DNA from: Miscanthus floridulus
Lineage: Eukaryota > Streptophyta > Magnoliopsida > Poales > Poaceae
Assembly (NCBI RefSeq): GCF_019320115.1
Contig: NC_089585.1
Location: forward strand, 142,023,600 to 142,087,599
Reading direction: 5' to 3'
Length of the DNA: 64,000 nt
Shown: positions 54,701 to 64,000 of the stretch, one piece after another
How the letters are laid out: every line of letters begins with the position of its first letter
How positions within the stretch are numbered: position 1 is the stretch's first letter
Notes under the pieces: model-generated
Databases searched by the model: none
Told to the model about the DNA's origin: nothing
Seen by the model: only the letters and a program-made list of their open reading frames with translations
Made by a program: the position numbers and the translations under genes

Positions 54701-56727
54701 ATGACATGAATGACCCAGATATGGCTGCTGCCCTAAAATCATTTGGCTGGAGTGAGGAGGATGACAAACAATTGGAACATCATGAGCCTGTTTCTTCTTC
54801 AAATCAAGATGTGCTAAAGGAGCAAGTGCTTGCTCTTAAAAAAGAGGTTGTTGCAAACAGAAGGTCTGGTAATGTTGCAGAAGCCATGACCTTGCTTAAG
54901 AAGGCAAAACTACTTGAGAAGGATCTGGAAACTGAAGAGCCAGAATCAAAGGTTGCTTCTCTAGAGGGACAGAAAACTATGCTTGCAGAAGATGTCACTT
55001 TTGCAGGGATGACTGCACGACCTGTATTGGCACATAGAAGTAAGCTAGCAATTCAGAGAGAACTGTTGGCTCTGAAGAAGAAGGCACTAGCTTTGAGGAG
55101 GGAAGGGAAGGTGGATGAGTCTGAGGAAGAGCTGAAGAAAGGTAGCCTTCTAGAAAAACAGCTTGAAGAACTTGAGAATGCTTCCAAACCACCTGTAGTA
55201 AAGGAAACCAGGAGCTTTGCATCTAATCCCCCATACAAGGTTGAACCCCCAAGTCTCAATCTTGCTGATGAGGGGTATGAACCTGAGGTTACAGACAATG
55301 ACATTCAGGATCCAGCATTGCTATCCATGCTGAAAAATATGGGGTGGGAAGATGTTGATACTGATTCTGCAAAAAGAAATGACAACCCATCGATTTGTTC
55401 ACATGTAGTTCATCAGAAATCATTAAAAACTAAGGTTCAGCTTCAGAAGGAATTGCTTGGTATAAAAAGGAAGGCTCTTGCACTCAGAAGGGAAGGGAAA
55501 AACATAGAAGCCGAGGAGGAACTGGAGAAGGCTAAGGTCTTGGAGCAGCAACTTGCAGAGATCAACTCGACTGCTAGTCAAGGTGTTACTACTGCTGGAC
55601 ATCAGATTGTGGAAAATAAATTCGATGTTCAGCATGTCTCTAGTATTGATGCAACTGTACCCACATCTTCAGTAACAAAAACAATGAAATGGGACGATAT
55701 ATTGCAGGTGCATGGATCTGAACCTGGTATATCTGTGGATAGTCTGGGTGATTCTCCAAGCAAACTTCAGGTTGAGACAACTGGTTCTAAACAAATTCAT
55801 GTGGCAAAGGAAAGTAGTGATGGAGCATCGTCAGCCTTGTGGCCAGCTTATACTAATTCTGTGGGATCTGAAAAAGGGTCACATTCACCTTCTGAACTAC
55901 GTGTTCGTAAAGAGCCTCATAAAACACATGGAGATGATATTCTTACAGATGAGATCTTATTTCATAAGAGAAAAGCAGTTGCCTTCAAGAGAGAAGGGAA
56001 GATGGCAGAAGCTAGAGAAGAACTGAAACTGGCAAGACTCTTAGAAAAACGCCTTGAAGGTGCTCAACAAGACAGCATGGATGGTGGTGATAACTCCATT
56101 ACTCCTGCTGGGGAACAGAGCACCGTGGTCCAACAACGTGCTAGTTCTGGCGTGGCCTCTGGCCCTCCTGCACAAGAGAGCAAGTCGATGCAACCTCAAA
56201 GGGCAATGTCCAGCCAAGACCGTCTCAAAATCCAACGTGAATCCCTAGCTCACAAGCGCAACGCCCTCAAGTTACGGAGAGAAGGAAAGATTGCAGAAGC
56301 AGATGCAGAATTTGAACTGGCCAAGGAACTAGAGAGCCAACTGGAAGAGCCAGACAACCAAGGTTCAAGCTCCGGAGGCAAGTCAGGCGAACCAAACGAC
56401 GCGATGGTGGAGGATCTTCTTGATCCTCAAATCATGTCCGCCCTAAAATCCATCGGTTGGAGCGACATGGATTCATCCATGCAATCTTCTAGTGCACAAC
56501 CTCCTAAGCACCTGCGGACTTCAAAAAGTCAGCCTCCACAGAAAGTGGAAGTGAAACCAGCCATCACAGTGACCATCAAGCCTCACAGCGAGAGAAGTCA
56601 GCTTGAAGAACAGATCAAGGTGGAGAAACAGAAGGCACTCAACTTGAAGCGGGAAGGGAAGCAGGCGGAGGCCTTGGAGGCCCTTCGCTCAGCAAAGCGA
56701 CTGGAGAAGAAGTTGTCCTCACTTTAG
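51789..56727 (+). CDS. FYVE zinc-finger protein with repeated coiled-coil modules, 1098 aa
   Basis: Coding exons 51789-51899, 52650-52818 and 53711-56727 have consistent phases. Residues 17-72 are a complete FYVE domain: WEVD, eight Cys ligands (24, 27, 40, 43, 48, 51, 69, 72), the basic RKHHCRRCG motif and VRICDPC, expected to bind PI3P on endosomes. The rest holds about eight copies of a helical module of the form LALKRKALALRREGK-x2-EAEEEL-x2-AK-LE-QL (near residues 183, 328, 468, 547, 676, 844, 940 and 1064). Three copies of DPxxxxxLKxxGW (near 429, 627 and 999) also occur. Plants have a related single-FYVE protein family described only as phosphoinositide-binding. Exon 3 carries over 90% of the protein, and no damage is seen. 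Intron 2 holds a SINE. Function beyond lipid binding is inferred only. Confidence 0.93.
53334..53498 (+). mobile_element. tRNA-derived SINE (Au-like) in FYVE intron 2
   Basis: The body has box A GGTGCAAGCGGTAGAG, box B GGGTTCGAGTCGCGG and the CCTTCCCCAGACCCCGCACA and GGGTACGCCCTTT ending typical of the plant Au SINE family. The flanking direct repeat AGCTACAAGTGCCTAACAG (plus one or two T) occurs at 53315-53333 and 53501-53519, a perfect target duplication of about 20 bp that marks an L1-type, relatively recent insertion. The tRNA-like head is not a tRNA gene. Confidence 0.93.
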
Positions 56728-57067
56728 CTAATTACTACCAGATTGTTTGTCATCGACATGACAAACTAACATTACACTTGAAAACCCAGTGGATGTGGCT
56801 GTGATATATGTAGAATCATAGATAATATAAACTTCAATTCGAGGCATTTGTATTTCGATTGGTCCTTGGCAGTTTGTGTGATCCTTTTGGAGTCCACCAG
56901 TAACTAGTTTGTGGATCACAATCAAGCAGCAATATGGGCTTACATAGTTGCATTTGCATCTAAAGTGGGCAGAACTTATGCGCATCATGAAGAAACGGAG
57001 GCTTGGTGCAGAGTTCAATGTTGTGGTTTAGGGCACATTGACCAAAATGTACATACATTTTGCCAAA
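56728..57067. other. FYVE gene 3' UTR and flank
   Basis: AT-rich sequence after the stop, with no coding signal. The 3' end of the transcript probably lies within the first 200-300 bases. Confidence 0.5.
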
Positions 57068-58360
57068 GTTCAAGAAGGTGCTAGGCTGTTTCTGGGCGTT
57101 GACCCATAGCCTCGAGCCTAGGTGTTTTTCTAGGCGTTCTATATCCATTCGTATTTTACCTGTAAAAGTCTAAAAGAAAAGAAAAAAAAACAGGACACAT
57201 ATGGGCCGAGAGTTGTATAGAAAGGCCCGTAAAGCAGCCTAAGCCCATATATGAGCAGCAAGCCCTGTGTGCCATTAAAAAAGATCGTAATGCCATGTGT
57301 ACCCCTGAAAAAGTTCCGCGGGCTTCAGCGCCACTGCTCCAACTTTTTTGTGCCCTCCATGCCACTGCCGTCAGTTCAGGTTCTAACGCCGTCATACTGC
57401 AGGTGTGAAAAGACGAAAATACCCTTAAGTCTAAATATGTCATTAATTTTTTTAGCATCTTAACGACTTCAAATGAAAAAACTCAAAACTAGAAAGTTGT
57501 AGATCTCGTCGAGATCTATAATTTTCATATAAAAATTATCTTCATTTAATTCCGCAAAAAAATGATTTGATATGATTAATATATCTTAGAAAAATCATAT
57601 CTTTTTTTTTGCGGAATTAAATGAAGATAATTTTTATATGAAAATTATAGATCTCGACGAGATCTACAACTTTCTAGTTTTGAGTTTTTTTATTTGAAGT
57701 CGTTAAGATGCTCAAAAAAATTAATGACATATTTAGACTTAAGGGTATTTTCGTCTTTTCACACCTGCAGTTTGACGGCGTTAGAGGCCAAACTGACAGC
57801 AGTGGCATGGAGGGCACAAAAAAGTTAGAGCAGTGGCGCTGAAGACCGCTGAACTTTTCCAAGAACACACAGAGCATTGCGATCTTTTTTTAATGGCACA
57901 CAAGGAATTCCCCCCGTCTCTAACTTCATCCCCCACCCTATCCCTTCGTACCCCTTCGTATCATCCACCGCACGACTGGCCGCGGTGCCCGCCGCCTCCA
58001 TCCCTGCCTCTCCTGTCCTCCGCGCTGCTTGCTGCCCCCGTCCCTGCCTCCTCCGCGCTGGTTGCCGCCCCCGTCCCCGCCTCCTCTGCGCCGCTCGCAC
58101 CCGCCACCGCCCCCGTCCCTGCTTCTCCGCCTCCTCTGCCACCTCCGCGCAACATCCCCGACTCCTCTGCAACGGACTAAAGGCCCTGCCTCCCGGTCGT
58201 ACCCGCCGCTAGCCTCCTCCAAGCTGCGCTCGCCACCTCTGCCGCTCTGGATCTGCGGTCAGGCCGCCTTTCTTCCGCCTACCCCCTTAGGCGAGGCGGC
58301 ACCCCTCCGCCTAGCGCGTAAGCGCGCCTAGGCGAGCGCCTAATAGCGCCTTTTTGAACA
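57068..58360. mobile_element. TIR element with CCTAGGCG subterminal motifs
   Basis: The left end GTTCAAGAAGGTGCTAGGCT and the right end, which reads GTTCAAAAAGGCGCTATTAGGC on the other strand, are imperfect inverted repeats. CCTAGG/CTAGGCG words cluster at both ends (57080-57140 and 58280-58350). The interior holds the foldback element and a C-rich block (57930-58270) with no recognisable gene. The superfamily is uncertain; a hAT-like non-autonomous element is possible. Confidence 0.5.
57266..57902. mobile_element. Foldback element, near-perfect 300-bp inverted arms
   Basis: Left arm about 57266-57560, right arm about 57605-57902. The arms start TGTGTGCCATTAAAA, and the inner 230 bp (CACACCTGCAG, AAGACGAAAATACCC, AGATCTCGTCGAGATCT, AATTCCGCAAAAAAA) are almost identical, around a spacer of about 45 bp (TGATTTGATATGATTAATAT). 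No target duplication was found. A transcript would form a very long hairpin. Confidence 0.88.
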
Positions 58361-61015
58361 TTGATTTTGCGTACATTTACAAAACTTTGAGGGAGCATTT
58401 GCATTTTCACTGCTGAAGCATATTCTTGCTTGCCTTTGCTTTAGTATACTATTATGTTCTCCATTCAGCTGTGCTGCATTATGGATATAATTGACCAATC
58501 TGTGCCTTTGAAATTTGACCCTGCAGAAAGTGGCAAGTCCTGGCCTTCTGAAAGTTACTGTACTTTCAACCATGTCAACTTGCTGTACCTCTTGAGGCAT
58601 CAGAGGAGACACGCCAGCCACCTAATTCTCTCGCCAATATGCCAATTCTCATTGCCGTGGTTGGTCGCTCTAATAGGAGCTGCTGGTCGTGGTAAGACAC
58701 TCAAATCTATGTACTCACTAGTACAATTGTGTTTCGTACATGCAAAGTTGGAGTGGGATGCTTCTTAGTCACTAATAATTTTTCCTCTGCCATTTTTCAT
58801 ATGTAGGATTGCTAGCAGGTAGCAGCCTAGCATGCCAAAGGAGGAATTTAGGCGACTGAATAATCAACTTGACCAGATCCATACAGCACGACTTACACTC
58901 TTATGCACCAATTGGAGGAACAACCTACTAACGTTGTTGTTGACCCAATGAAGCAACAGTTGGTCACAAACCTAAGAAATGGGAAGAATTACTTGAAGAA
59001 TCAAGATCTTGTTTAAGGTTCTAGTGGAGTTCAGGACAACTCTGGAGGCGGTTGTTTTGAGGAAAAGAAAGCTGCACAAGAATTAGTATTTTTTTCTCTC
59101 TGACAACCTCCGTTATTAGTGTTTACCTCTGCTGTGCTTCTGAGTGTGTGTGTGCGCGCGCATTGTAACTCTCTTCTTTCTATCAATGATACGCAGCTGT
59201 GTGTTTGAGAAACTTTAAAAAAAGAACTCCGTTTATGTTTTACCAGTGCCATAAAAATTGGTCAGTCCGGCTACATAATAGAATCATCTAAATGCTACGA
59301 CAGATGGGAGTACCAGCGCTGTTGTCCTCATTATGGCGCCAGACGTTAGCTAAATAGTGGATAGCAGTATATTAGAACTTCTGAAAATGACTGAAATGTT
59401 TGGTGTTGTTTCACCTAGTTGTGTTTCTTGCTGTCTCTGTATGTTTGTTGCTTCTGCAAGAGATGCATATTGTTGATCCCTGTCTGTACTTTGAATAATC
59501 CTTTATTTATTGTAAGCAAAGATTTATACGGCAAACCTTCTAGAGAATGATTGCCAGGTAAAGATGTTGAAGTAAAATCTTGAACTTACCCAAATCCCAT
59601 TAGATGGTAGATTTTGCAGTTTGCTGCATACAAATCTTTTGTAACTATACATACTGACGAACTATATGCATGTATCCTTGCTCTATAGCTGGAGATCTTC
59701 ATATCTGAGGAAAGTTGAAGCAAATTTTGCTGTGAACTAGTAGCAGGGTTTATATCAACTGCCTGAATGTTATTGCTAAGCATCAGATGAATTTAATTTG
59801 TCTTTCAAACTTGTGATTGAGTTGCCTCAACGAACTAAGTTATGTGTTTTATTGAGATTGAATTTTAGTTTATACTGGTGCTTAATGTTTTTCCCCAGGA
59901 ACAAAAATGTTCTTGTTCTAAATTAAATATTCTAATTTTAAGGTCCAACCACGTGCAATTTGGATGCACAAATTGTCTTAATGGATAGTTGATACATGAG
60001 GTAGCTGCTTACTGAAGATGCATACTTTAGACTTTTAATTGTCTGTTTGTGTGCTTAGTAAGTCAACTTTGGAGATTTGCATGTAGGACGTTGCTTGAAG
60101 CAAATTCTGTTGTGAACTGGTAGTGTTTGACTTCATAGCAGCCGACAGAAATGACTGTATGCTAGTGGTTAGCATAAGATGGATCTAATTGTGTTTCAAA
60201 TTAAACCTATGGCTGCGGTGAACAAACTTATGTAACTTCTAATTTCTACCTATTGCATTAGTGTATAGTGGCGCTTTGATTTGCCCAGCATAAGAAGAAC
60301 TTTTGTTTCAAGCTTCAGTCACTTGCAGAGGCAGGCACAAACCGTCGATCCACTGTTGCTTATTAAGTTGATACGCTGTTACCTGTGAAAGTGGCCTGAG
60401 AATTTCCTCACTTGCTATTTGGCTTTTCGCCAGGTGCATGTATCGCTGATTCGCTGCAGAGGCTGGGAATACACCGAGGTGGTGGAGCTGTCCATGGAGA
60501 CAGGCCTATCGCGCGCGCCATAGCTGAGTGCTGTACTGCTGTCTGGAGCGAGTGGCACAGCCCGGCGATGGCGAGGAAGGGCTGGTGGGCGGTGGCTGGC
60601 CCTTGACCTGTTGCAGATGAAACACGATGAGTCGCTTCCCGTTGGTTGGTTTTTGCCGTTGGTCACGAGCGAGGCGTGAGTTTTGCTGTTGGTCTGTATT
60701 TAATTACTTCACTTATGAATGAATGATTGATTGATTGTTCTAGGAAGGATTTTGATAATCTTTGTGTATCATATACAATACACCGAGGTGCTGCCCGGCT
60801 ATCTTTGTATAAAAGCTTGGTTTCTGAAATACCTGCCTACCGAGTCCTGAACCATCATTATATGATTTCATACGTTTGCAGTCATGATTCATTAACGCAT
60901 CCGTGGCCGGGGGAAGGGGAAAGGAGAAGAGAATGAAAGCTGAAATGGTTTGGAAGATCCATGACGAGGCCCAAAACGCTAAGCATCTATCCCATTCATG
61001 GCCCGTCCCATCATA
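58361..61015. other. Intergenic region with exon-like islands
   Basis: No supported gene. Two plus-strand islands with plausible splice borders lie at 58520-58692 (ending GTGGTAAG) and 58807-59040 (after TATGTAG), and a third at 60434-60524 (VHVSLIRCRGWEYTEVVEL, ending in a stop). They may be remnants of one gene or transcript; no family was recognised. A diverged duplication lies at 59.68-60.33 kb. Confidence 0.35.
59680..60330. repeat. Diverged tandem duplication, unit about 300-400 bp
   Basis: Copy 1 (about 59710-59935) and copy 2 (about 60098-60320) share in order GAAGCAAATT.TG.TGTGAACT.GTAG, AAGCAT.AGATG.AT.TAATT, then AACAAACTTATGT-like and TGGTGCTT/TGGCGCTTTGAT words. They are old and AT-rich, with no coding signal. 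Confidence 0.6.
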
Positions 61016-61275
61016 GGCCGCGTTTAGTTCCGGCCAGATTCGGCGCCGGCTGAATTCGCCGGCACTGTGGCTATACTGTAGCGTTTTGTTTTTATTTGGT
61101 AATAATTATCCAATCGTTGACTAATTAGGCTCAAAATGTTCGTCTCGCAAAGTACAACCAAACTGTGCAATTAGTTTATGATTTCGTCAACATTTAGTAC
61201 CTCGTGCATGTACCACAAATTTGATGTAACGGAGAATCTTCTTTTTGCATAGTGCAAAAGTTGGGAAACTAAACA
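61016..61275 (+). mobile_element. MITE copy E
   Basis: It begins GGCCGCGTTTAGTTCCGGCC and ends near GGGAAACTAAAC. The forward core is GTTGACTAATTAGGCTCAAAA, TTCGTCTCGCAAAGTACAAC and TTCGTCAACATTTAGTACC. Same family as copies A-D, closest to A. It lies about 340 bp upstream of the six-cysteine peptide ATG. Confidence 0.8.
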
Positions 61276-61486
61276 TTTCGTTCTCAGGCCCATCATAATT
61301 TCGTTCTCTTGCTTCACCGGCGCGTTCGTTTCTACCAACGCCACGTGTCTGGCTTGCGCTTGCCGTCGTCACCAACAATACGGGGGACGGTCCGCATGCA
61401 ATTTTTTTCCACTGTACGACTCCTCCATTGATGTCCCGTGAAGCTCGCACGTCCCCACACTCATGTCCACCCCTCCTCTCCTCTGC

Positions 61487-61494
61487 TATATATA
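61487..61494 (+). promoter_or_regulatory. TATA box of the six-cysteine peptide gene
   Basis: CTGCTATATATACACCCC is a strong TATA box 125 bp before the ATG, predicting transcription start near 61520 and a 5' UTR of about 90 bp. Confidence 0.8.
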
Positions 61495-61611
61495 CACCCC
61501 TTCACACGTAACGCCTCAATGCAAGGACGACATTGACGAGGCTCCCCAAAGCTAGCACTAGCAGCACTCACAAAGAGCAAAATCACCATCCGTCGTCAAC
61601 ACCGCCCTGCA

Positions 61612-61842
61612 ATGGCCCAGAGCATGAGGATGGTGGCGCTGGCCCTGGTGGCCCTCCTGGTGGTGGCGGCGTCGCTGCCCGCGGCCACCGCGTACGGCTG
61701 CTACGACGACTGCTACGAGCGGTGCGCCAACGGCAAGACCGACCCCGCCTGCACCAAGATGTGCAACCAGGCGTGCGGCACCACGGACCAGGGCGCGACC
61801 GGCGGCGCCGCCGCTGGTGCCGCCGGCGGCCCCCCGGCTTGA
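61612..61842 (+). CDS. Secreted six-cysteine peptide, doubled CX3CX3C motif
   Basis: Single exon, 76 aa. Residues 1 to about 27 are a clear signal peptide (MVALALVALLVVAASLPAATA). The mature peptide starts YGCYDDCYERC and has two symmetric triplets, C-x3-C-x3-C and C-x3-C-x3-C, separated by eight residues, then an Ala/Gly-rich tail (GGAAAGAAGG). Two C-x3-C helices facing each other recall alpha-hairpinins and thionin-like peptides, but the third Cys of each triplet is additional. A strong TATA box, no intron and high third-position GC support expression as a grass gene. Likely extracellular, with defence or signalling as the usual role of such peptides; this is inference. Confidence 0.85.
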   Translation: MAQSMRMVALALVALLVVAASLPAATAYGCYDDCYERCANGKTDPACTKMCNQACGTTDQGATGGAAAGAAGGPPA

Positions 61843-62290
61843 TCGCCCAGCACATTAATTCATCGGTTAAGCACCATATATATAATTGCTGCTCCGTCAG
61901 CCCACATATGATTCATCTTCCTCCTTTGATTTCTCGACGCCATTGATTTTTCCCCCTCTTCTTCTTGTACTATCTGTTTGTTGTGTTTATGTCTTCTCAT
62001 ATATCGATCGACTTATCCTTTTGTAATAATTCCTACAATTTGCAAGTGAAATGACCTCTTTGATTTAAGTTTCTTTTTAAATTGTTATGTTGTGCCCCGA
62101 TCTGGTTCCATTTTCCTGTATGTATAAGAATATACTAGTGTATATAAAAACACATCTCAATCTGTTAGTACTACTACATTAGTTAATCTCTGATGCGTTG
62201 TCCCCAATGCAATGCAAGAAACTAGCTAGCTATAGGTACGTGATGGCGCGCGCAAGAATCCCCATCCGGTCATCCCGACGGGAATGGCGA
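61843..62290. other. 3' UTRs of convergent genes
   Basis: Downstream of the peptide gene and of the minus-strand kinase gene. AT-rich, with TTGTAATAATTCC near 62020; no coding signal. Confidence 0.6.
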
Positions 62291-64000
62291 TCAGGAGGAG
62301 GCCGGCGGCGGCGGGAACGGCACCTCAACGAGCCCTTCCAGCATCAGGATGACGCTCCGCATGGCGGGCCTCGCCTGCGGCTCCGCTTGCGCGCACCACA
62401 GCGCCACCTTGACCGCCCGCTCCACCTCTGCGGCGTCCACGGCCTCGTCGACGCCCACCACCCGCGTCACCTCGCCGCGCACCAGCCACTCGTGCGCGCA
62501 CTCCATGAGCGTCCGCTCCTCGCCGGCCTCCTCCAGCTCCATGCTCCGCCGGCACGTCACGATCTCCAGCAGCACCACGCCGTAGCTGTACACGTCCGCC
62601 TTCACCGTCACGGGCCCGGCGCCGCGGTACCACTCGGGGGCCAGGTACCCGCGCGTGCCGCGGACACCCGTGAACGTCCGCGTCTGCTCCGGCAGAAGCA
62701 GCTTCGCCAGCCCGAAGTCGGCGATCTTGGCCGTCCCCGACGCGTCCATCAGGATGTTCTGCGGCTTCACGTCGCAGTGGATCACCCGGCTGTCCAGCTC
62801 GTCGTGGAGGTAGTGCAGCCCGCGTGCGACGTCCAGCGCGATGCCCATCCGTTCGCTCCACACCGGCGGTCCGCGGCCGCTCTTGAACAGACGCTCCGCC
62901 AGCGACCCGTTGCTCATGTACTCGTACACCAGCAGCCGGTTGGCGCCCTCGTGGCAGAACCCCAGCAGCCGGACCAGGTTCCGGTGGCTCGTCCGCCCGA
63001 TGGCGCGCACCTCCCGCTGGAACTCCACCTCCCCCTCCTCCACCATCTTCTCCAGCCGCTTTACGGCGATCGCCTTCTCGCCGTTGTGCGGCAGCGTGCC
63101 CCGGAACACCGTGCCGAACGCGCCGCGGCCCAGCGGCTCGCGGAAGCTCCACGTCGCGTCCTCCAGCTCCTGGTAGCTGTACGACCTCAGGGGAGCCTCC
63201 TCGTCCAGGGCCTCCCCTGCGTCCAGCTCCGCGGTCGTCCTCCGATTCGCAAGGACTAGCCGCGCCGCCACCACGAGGGCGGCTAGCGACACGAACGTCA
63301 GGACCCCGATGCAGACCAGCGCGACGGTGACCGAGCGCCCGACGCGGCGGTCCCCGCCGCCGATCGCTGGGCTTCCCGCGGCGTTCTTGACGAACACAGT
63401 GTACCCGCCGCCCGCACGACCGTACCGGAGCGGGAGCTGCTGCTTGGTGCAGGTGCCGTCGTTGTTGTTGAGCAGCACGGCAGCGCAGAGGCAGTCGGCA
63501 ACGCACGCGGCCTGGCAGTCGGCGGCGCTCGTGCCCGCGCCAAGCACGGCGTACGGTGTGTCCGCCCACGACATGTTCTGCATCGCGACCATGCTAGCAG
63601 TAGCACCAGAACCAGCCGTGGCGCAGTCACCGGTGCCCGTGGTCTCGGTGCACCCGAGTGGTGCGTTGGCGGCGTCGATGAAGTCGAACCCCGGCGGGCA
63701 CCGGCAGTCGGGCTGCGCGTCGCGGCCGAGGATGCAGTAGCTGTTGAGCCCGCACGCGCCCTTGACGTGGCACCGGTCGTCCGGCCCGATCCACTGGGCG
63801 CTGGTCGTCCACGCGCCCCCAGACGCGACGGCGTGGCGGTACAGGCGGAGGACCCCGTCGGGGTCGAGCGTGACGCGGTAGAAGACCTGTGTCTCGGCGG
63901 GCGAACGCGCGGCCCCGGGCCGCGTCAGGTTCTTGGTGTAGTTGCCGTTGTTGCCGGTGACGTAGAGCACGCCGGTGGCGTCGAGGCGCAGGGTGAGCGG
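62291..64000 (-). CDS. G-type lectin S-receptor-like kinase, 3' part (partial at window end)
   Basis: The minus-strand frame is open from the window edge (64000) to the stop at 62291, 569 codons. Order: end of the lectin/S-locus region (LRLDATGVLYVTG, WIGPDDRCHVKGACGLNSYC), an EGF-like segment (CRCPPGFDFID), a PAN-like Cys-rich region (MQNMSW, CQAACVADCLCAAVL), a transmembrane helix (VTVALVCIGVLTFVSLAALV), and a complete kinase domain: GRGAFGTVFRG, IAVKRL, VIHCDVKPQNIL, DFGLAKLL and GYLAPEW. The residue before the catalytic Asp is Cys, so this is a non-RD kinase. It matches the plasma-membrane LECRK/SD2 receptor kinases of grasses, typically intronless and about 800 aa, often linked to pathogen or herbivore perception. 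The B-lectin N-terminus lies outside the window. Confidence 0.94.
   Translation of the reverse strand, partial: PLTLRLDATGVLYVTGNNGNYTKNLTRPGAARSPAETQVFYRVTLDPDGVLRLYRHAVASGGAWTTSAQWIGPDDRCHVKGACGLNSYCILGRDAQPDCRCPPGFDFIDAANAPLGCTETTGTGDCATAGSGATASMVAMQNMSWADTPYAVLGAGTSAADCQAACVADCLCAAVLLNNNDGTCTKQQLPLRYGRAGGGYTVFVKNAAGSPAIGGGDRRVGRSVTVALVCIGVLTFVSLAALVVAARLVLANRRTTAELDAGEALDEEAPLRSYSYQELEDATWSFREPLGRGAFGTVFRGTLPHNGEKAIAVKRLEKMVEEGEVEFQREVRAIGRTSHRNLVRLLGFCHEGANRLLVYEYMSNGSLAERLFKSGRGPPVWSERMGIALDVARGLHYLHDELDSRVIHCDVKPQNILMDASGTAKIADFGLAKLLLPEQTRTFTGVRGTRGYLAPEWYRGAGPVTVKADVYSYGVVLLEIVTCRRSMELEEAGEERTLMECAHEWLVRGEVTRVVGVDEAVDAAEVERAVKVALWCAQAEPQARPAMRSVILMLEGLVEVPFPPPPASS

Noticed and set aside
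62198..63569. Long open frames on the plus strand (62198-63259) and in another minus frame (62325-63569)
   Set aside because: Both overlap the receptor kinase coding region, are His/Arg/Pro-rich and are shadows of high third-position GC.

Overview
The window is nuclear DNA of a grass (Poaceae), most likely a panicoid/Andropogoneae type. Reasons: intron-containing plant genes, GC-rich first exons, grass-type MITEs, a tRNA-derived SINE, a Tat-lineage Gypsy element with an antisense extra gene, Helitron and Mutator-like (MULE) elements. No bacterial, organellar or CRISPR feature was seen. Gene models are splice models read by eye, not supported by transcripts. The species cannot be fixed from the sequence.

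Layout. 1-6.38 kb: decayed Tat-type Gypsy element on the minus strand (integrase tail) with a plus-strand antisense Transposase_28-type gene. 6.43-9.43 kb: dead hAT transposase with a minisatellite and GC-rich end. 9.64-13.62 kb: TE nest, an ATGTTGCAA-rich repeat element broken by a solo LTR (perfect 5-bp target duplication) and by a Pack-MULE carrying a plastid-type malate dehydrogenase fragment. 13.93-17.12 kb: YKT6 SNARE gene. 17.73-18.50 kb (minus): small secreted Pro/Ala/Gly-rich protein, possibly GPI-anchored. 19.1-22.2 kb: MITE cluster. 23.9-24.5 kb: F-box/DUF295 gene fragment cut by a Gypsy LTR; 25.0-28.0 kb: that element's gag-protease, one frame with 12 nonsense codons. 28.9-29.3 kb: AT-rich minisatellite; 29.42-29.86 kb: ten-cysteine secreted peptide gene. 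30-32.3 kb: probable retroelement noncoding DNA. 32.53-about 41.1 kb (minus): Helitron-derived block with the N-terminal Rep region fused to captured host exons, including a Raf/HT1-like kinase. 43.4-43.8 kb: purple acid phosphatase fragment. 44.80-45.55 kb: non-autonomous MULE. 45.64-50.98 kb: very young, apparently intact MULE with two convergent genes and a captured CPN60 fragment. 51.8-56.7 kb: FYVE-domain protein gene with a SINE in intron 2. 57.07-58.36 kb: TIR element with a nested foldback palindrome. 61.61-61.84 kb: six-cysteine secreted peptide gene. 62.29-64.00 kb (minus, runs off the window): G-type lectin receptor-like kinase.

How it fits together. The resident genes (YKT6, the proline-rich protein, two Cys-rich peptides, the FYVE protein, the receptor kinase) are unrelated and separated by nested transposons. 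YKT6 and the FYVE protein both act in endomembrane trafficking, but nothing shows they are linked. The strongest theme is gene capture by three transposon types: plastid MDH and CPN60 in MULEs, kinase exons in a Helitron, and a PAP fragment near MULEs. The most noteworthy unit is the 5.3-kb MULE: nearly identical TIRs, a perfect 9-bp target duplication, an open 906-aa transposase, and a convergent second gene for a GRF zinc finger plus coiled coil plus C-terminal membrane anchor, recalling the MuDR mudrA/mudrB layout with a different second protein.
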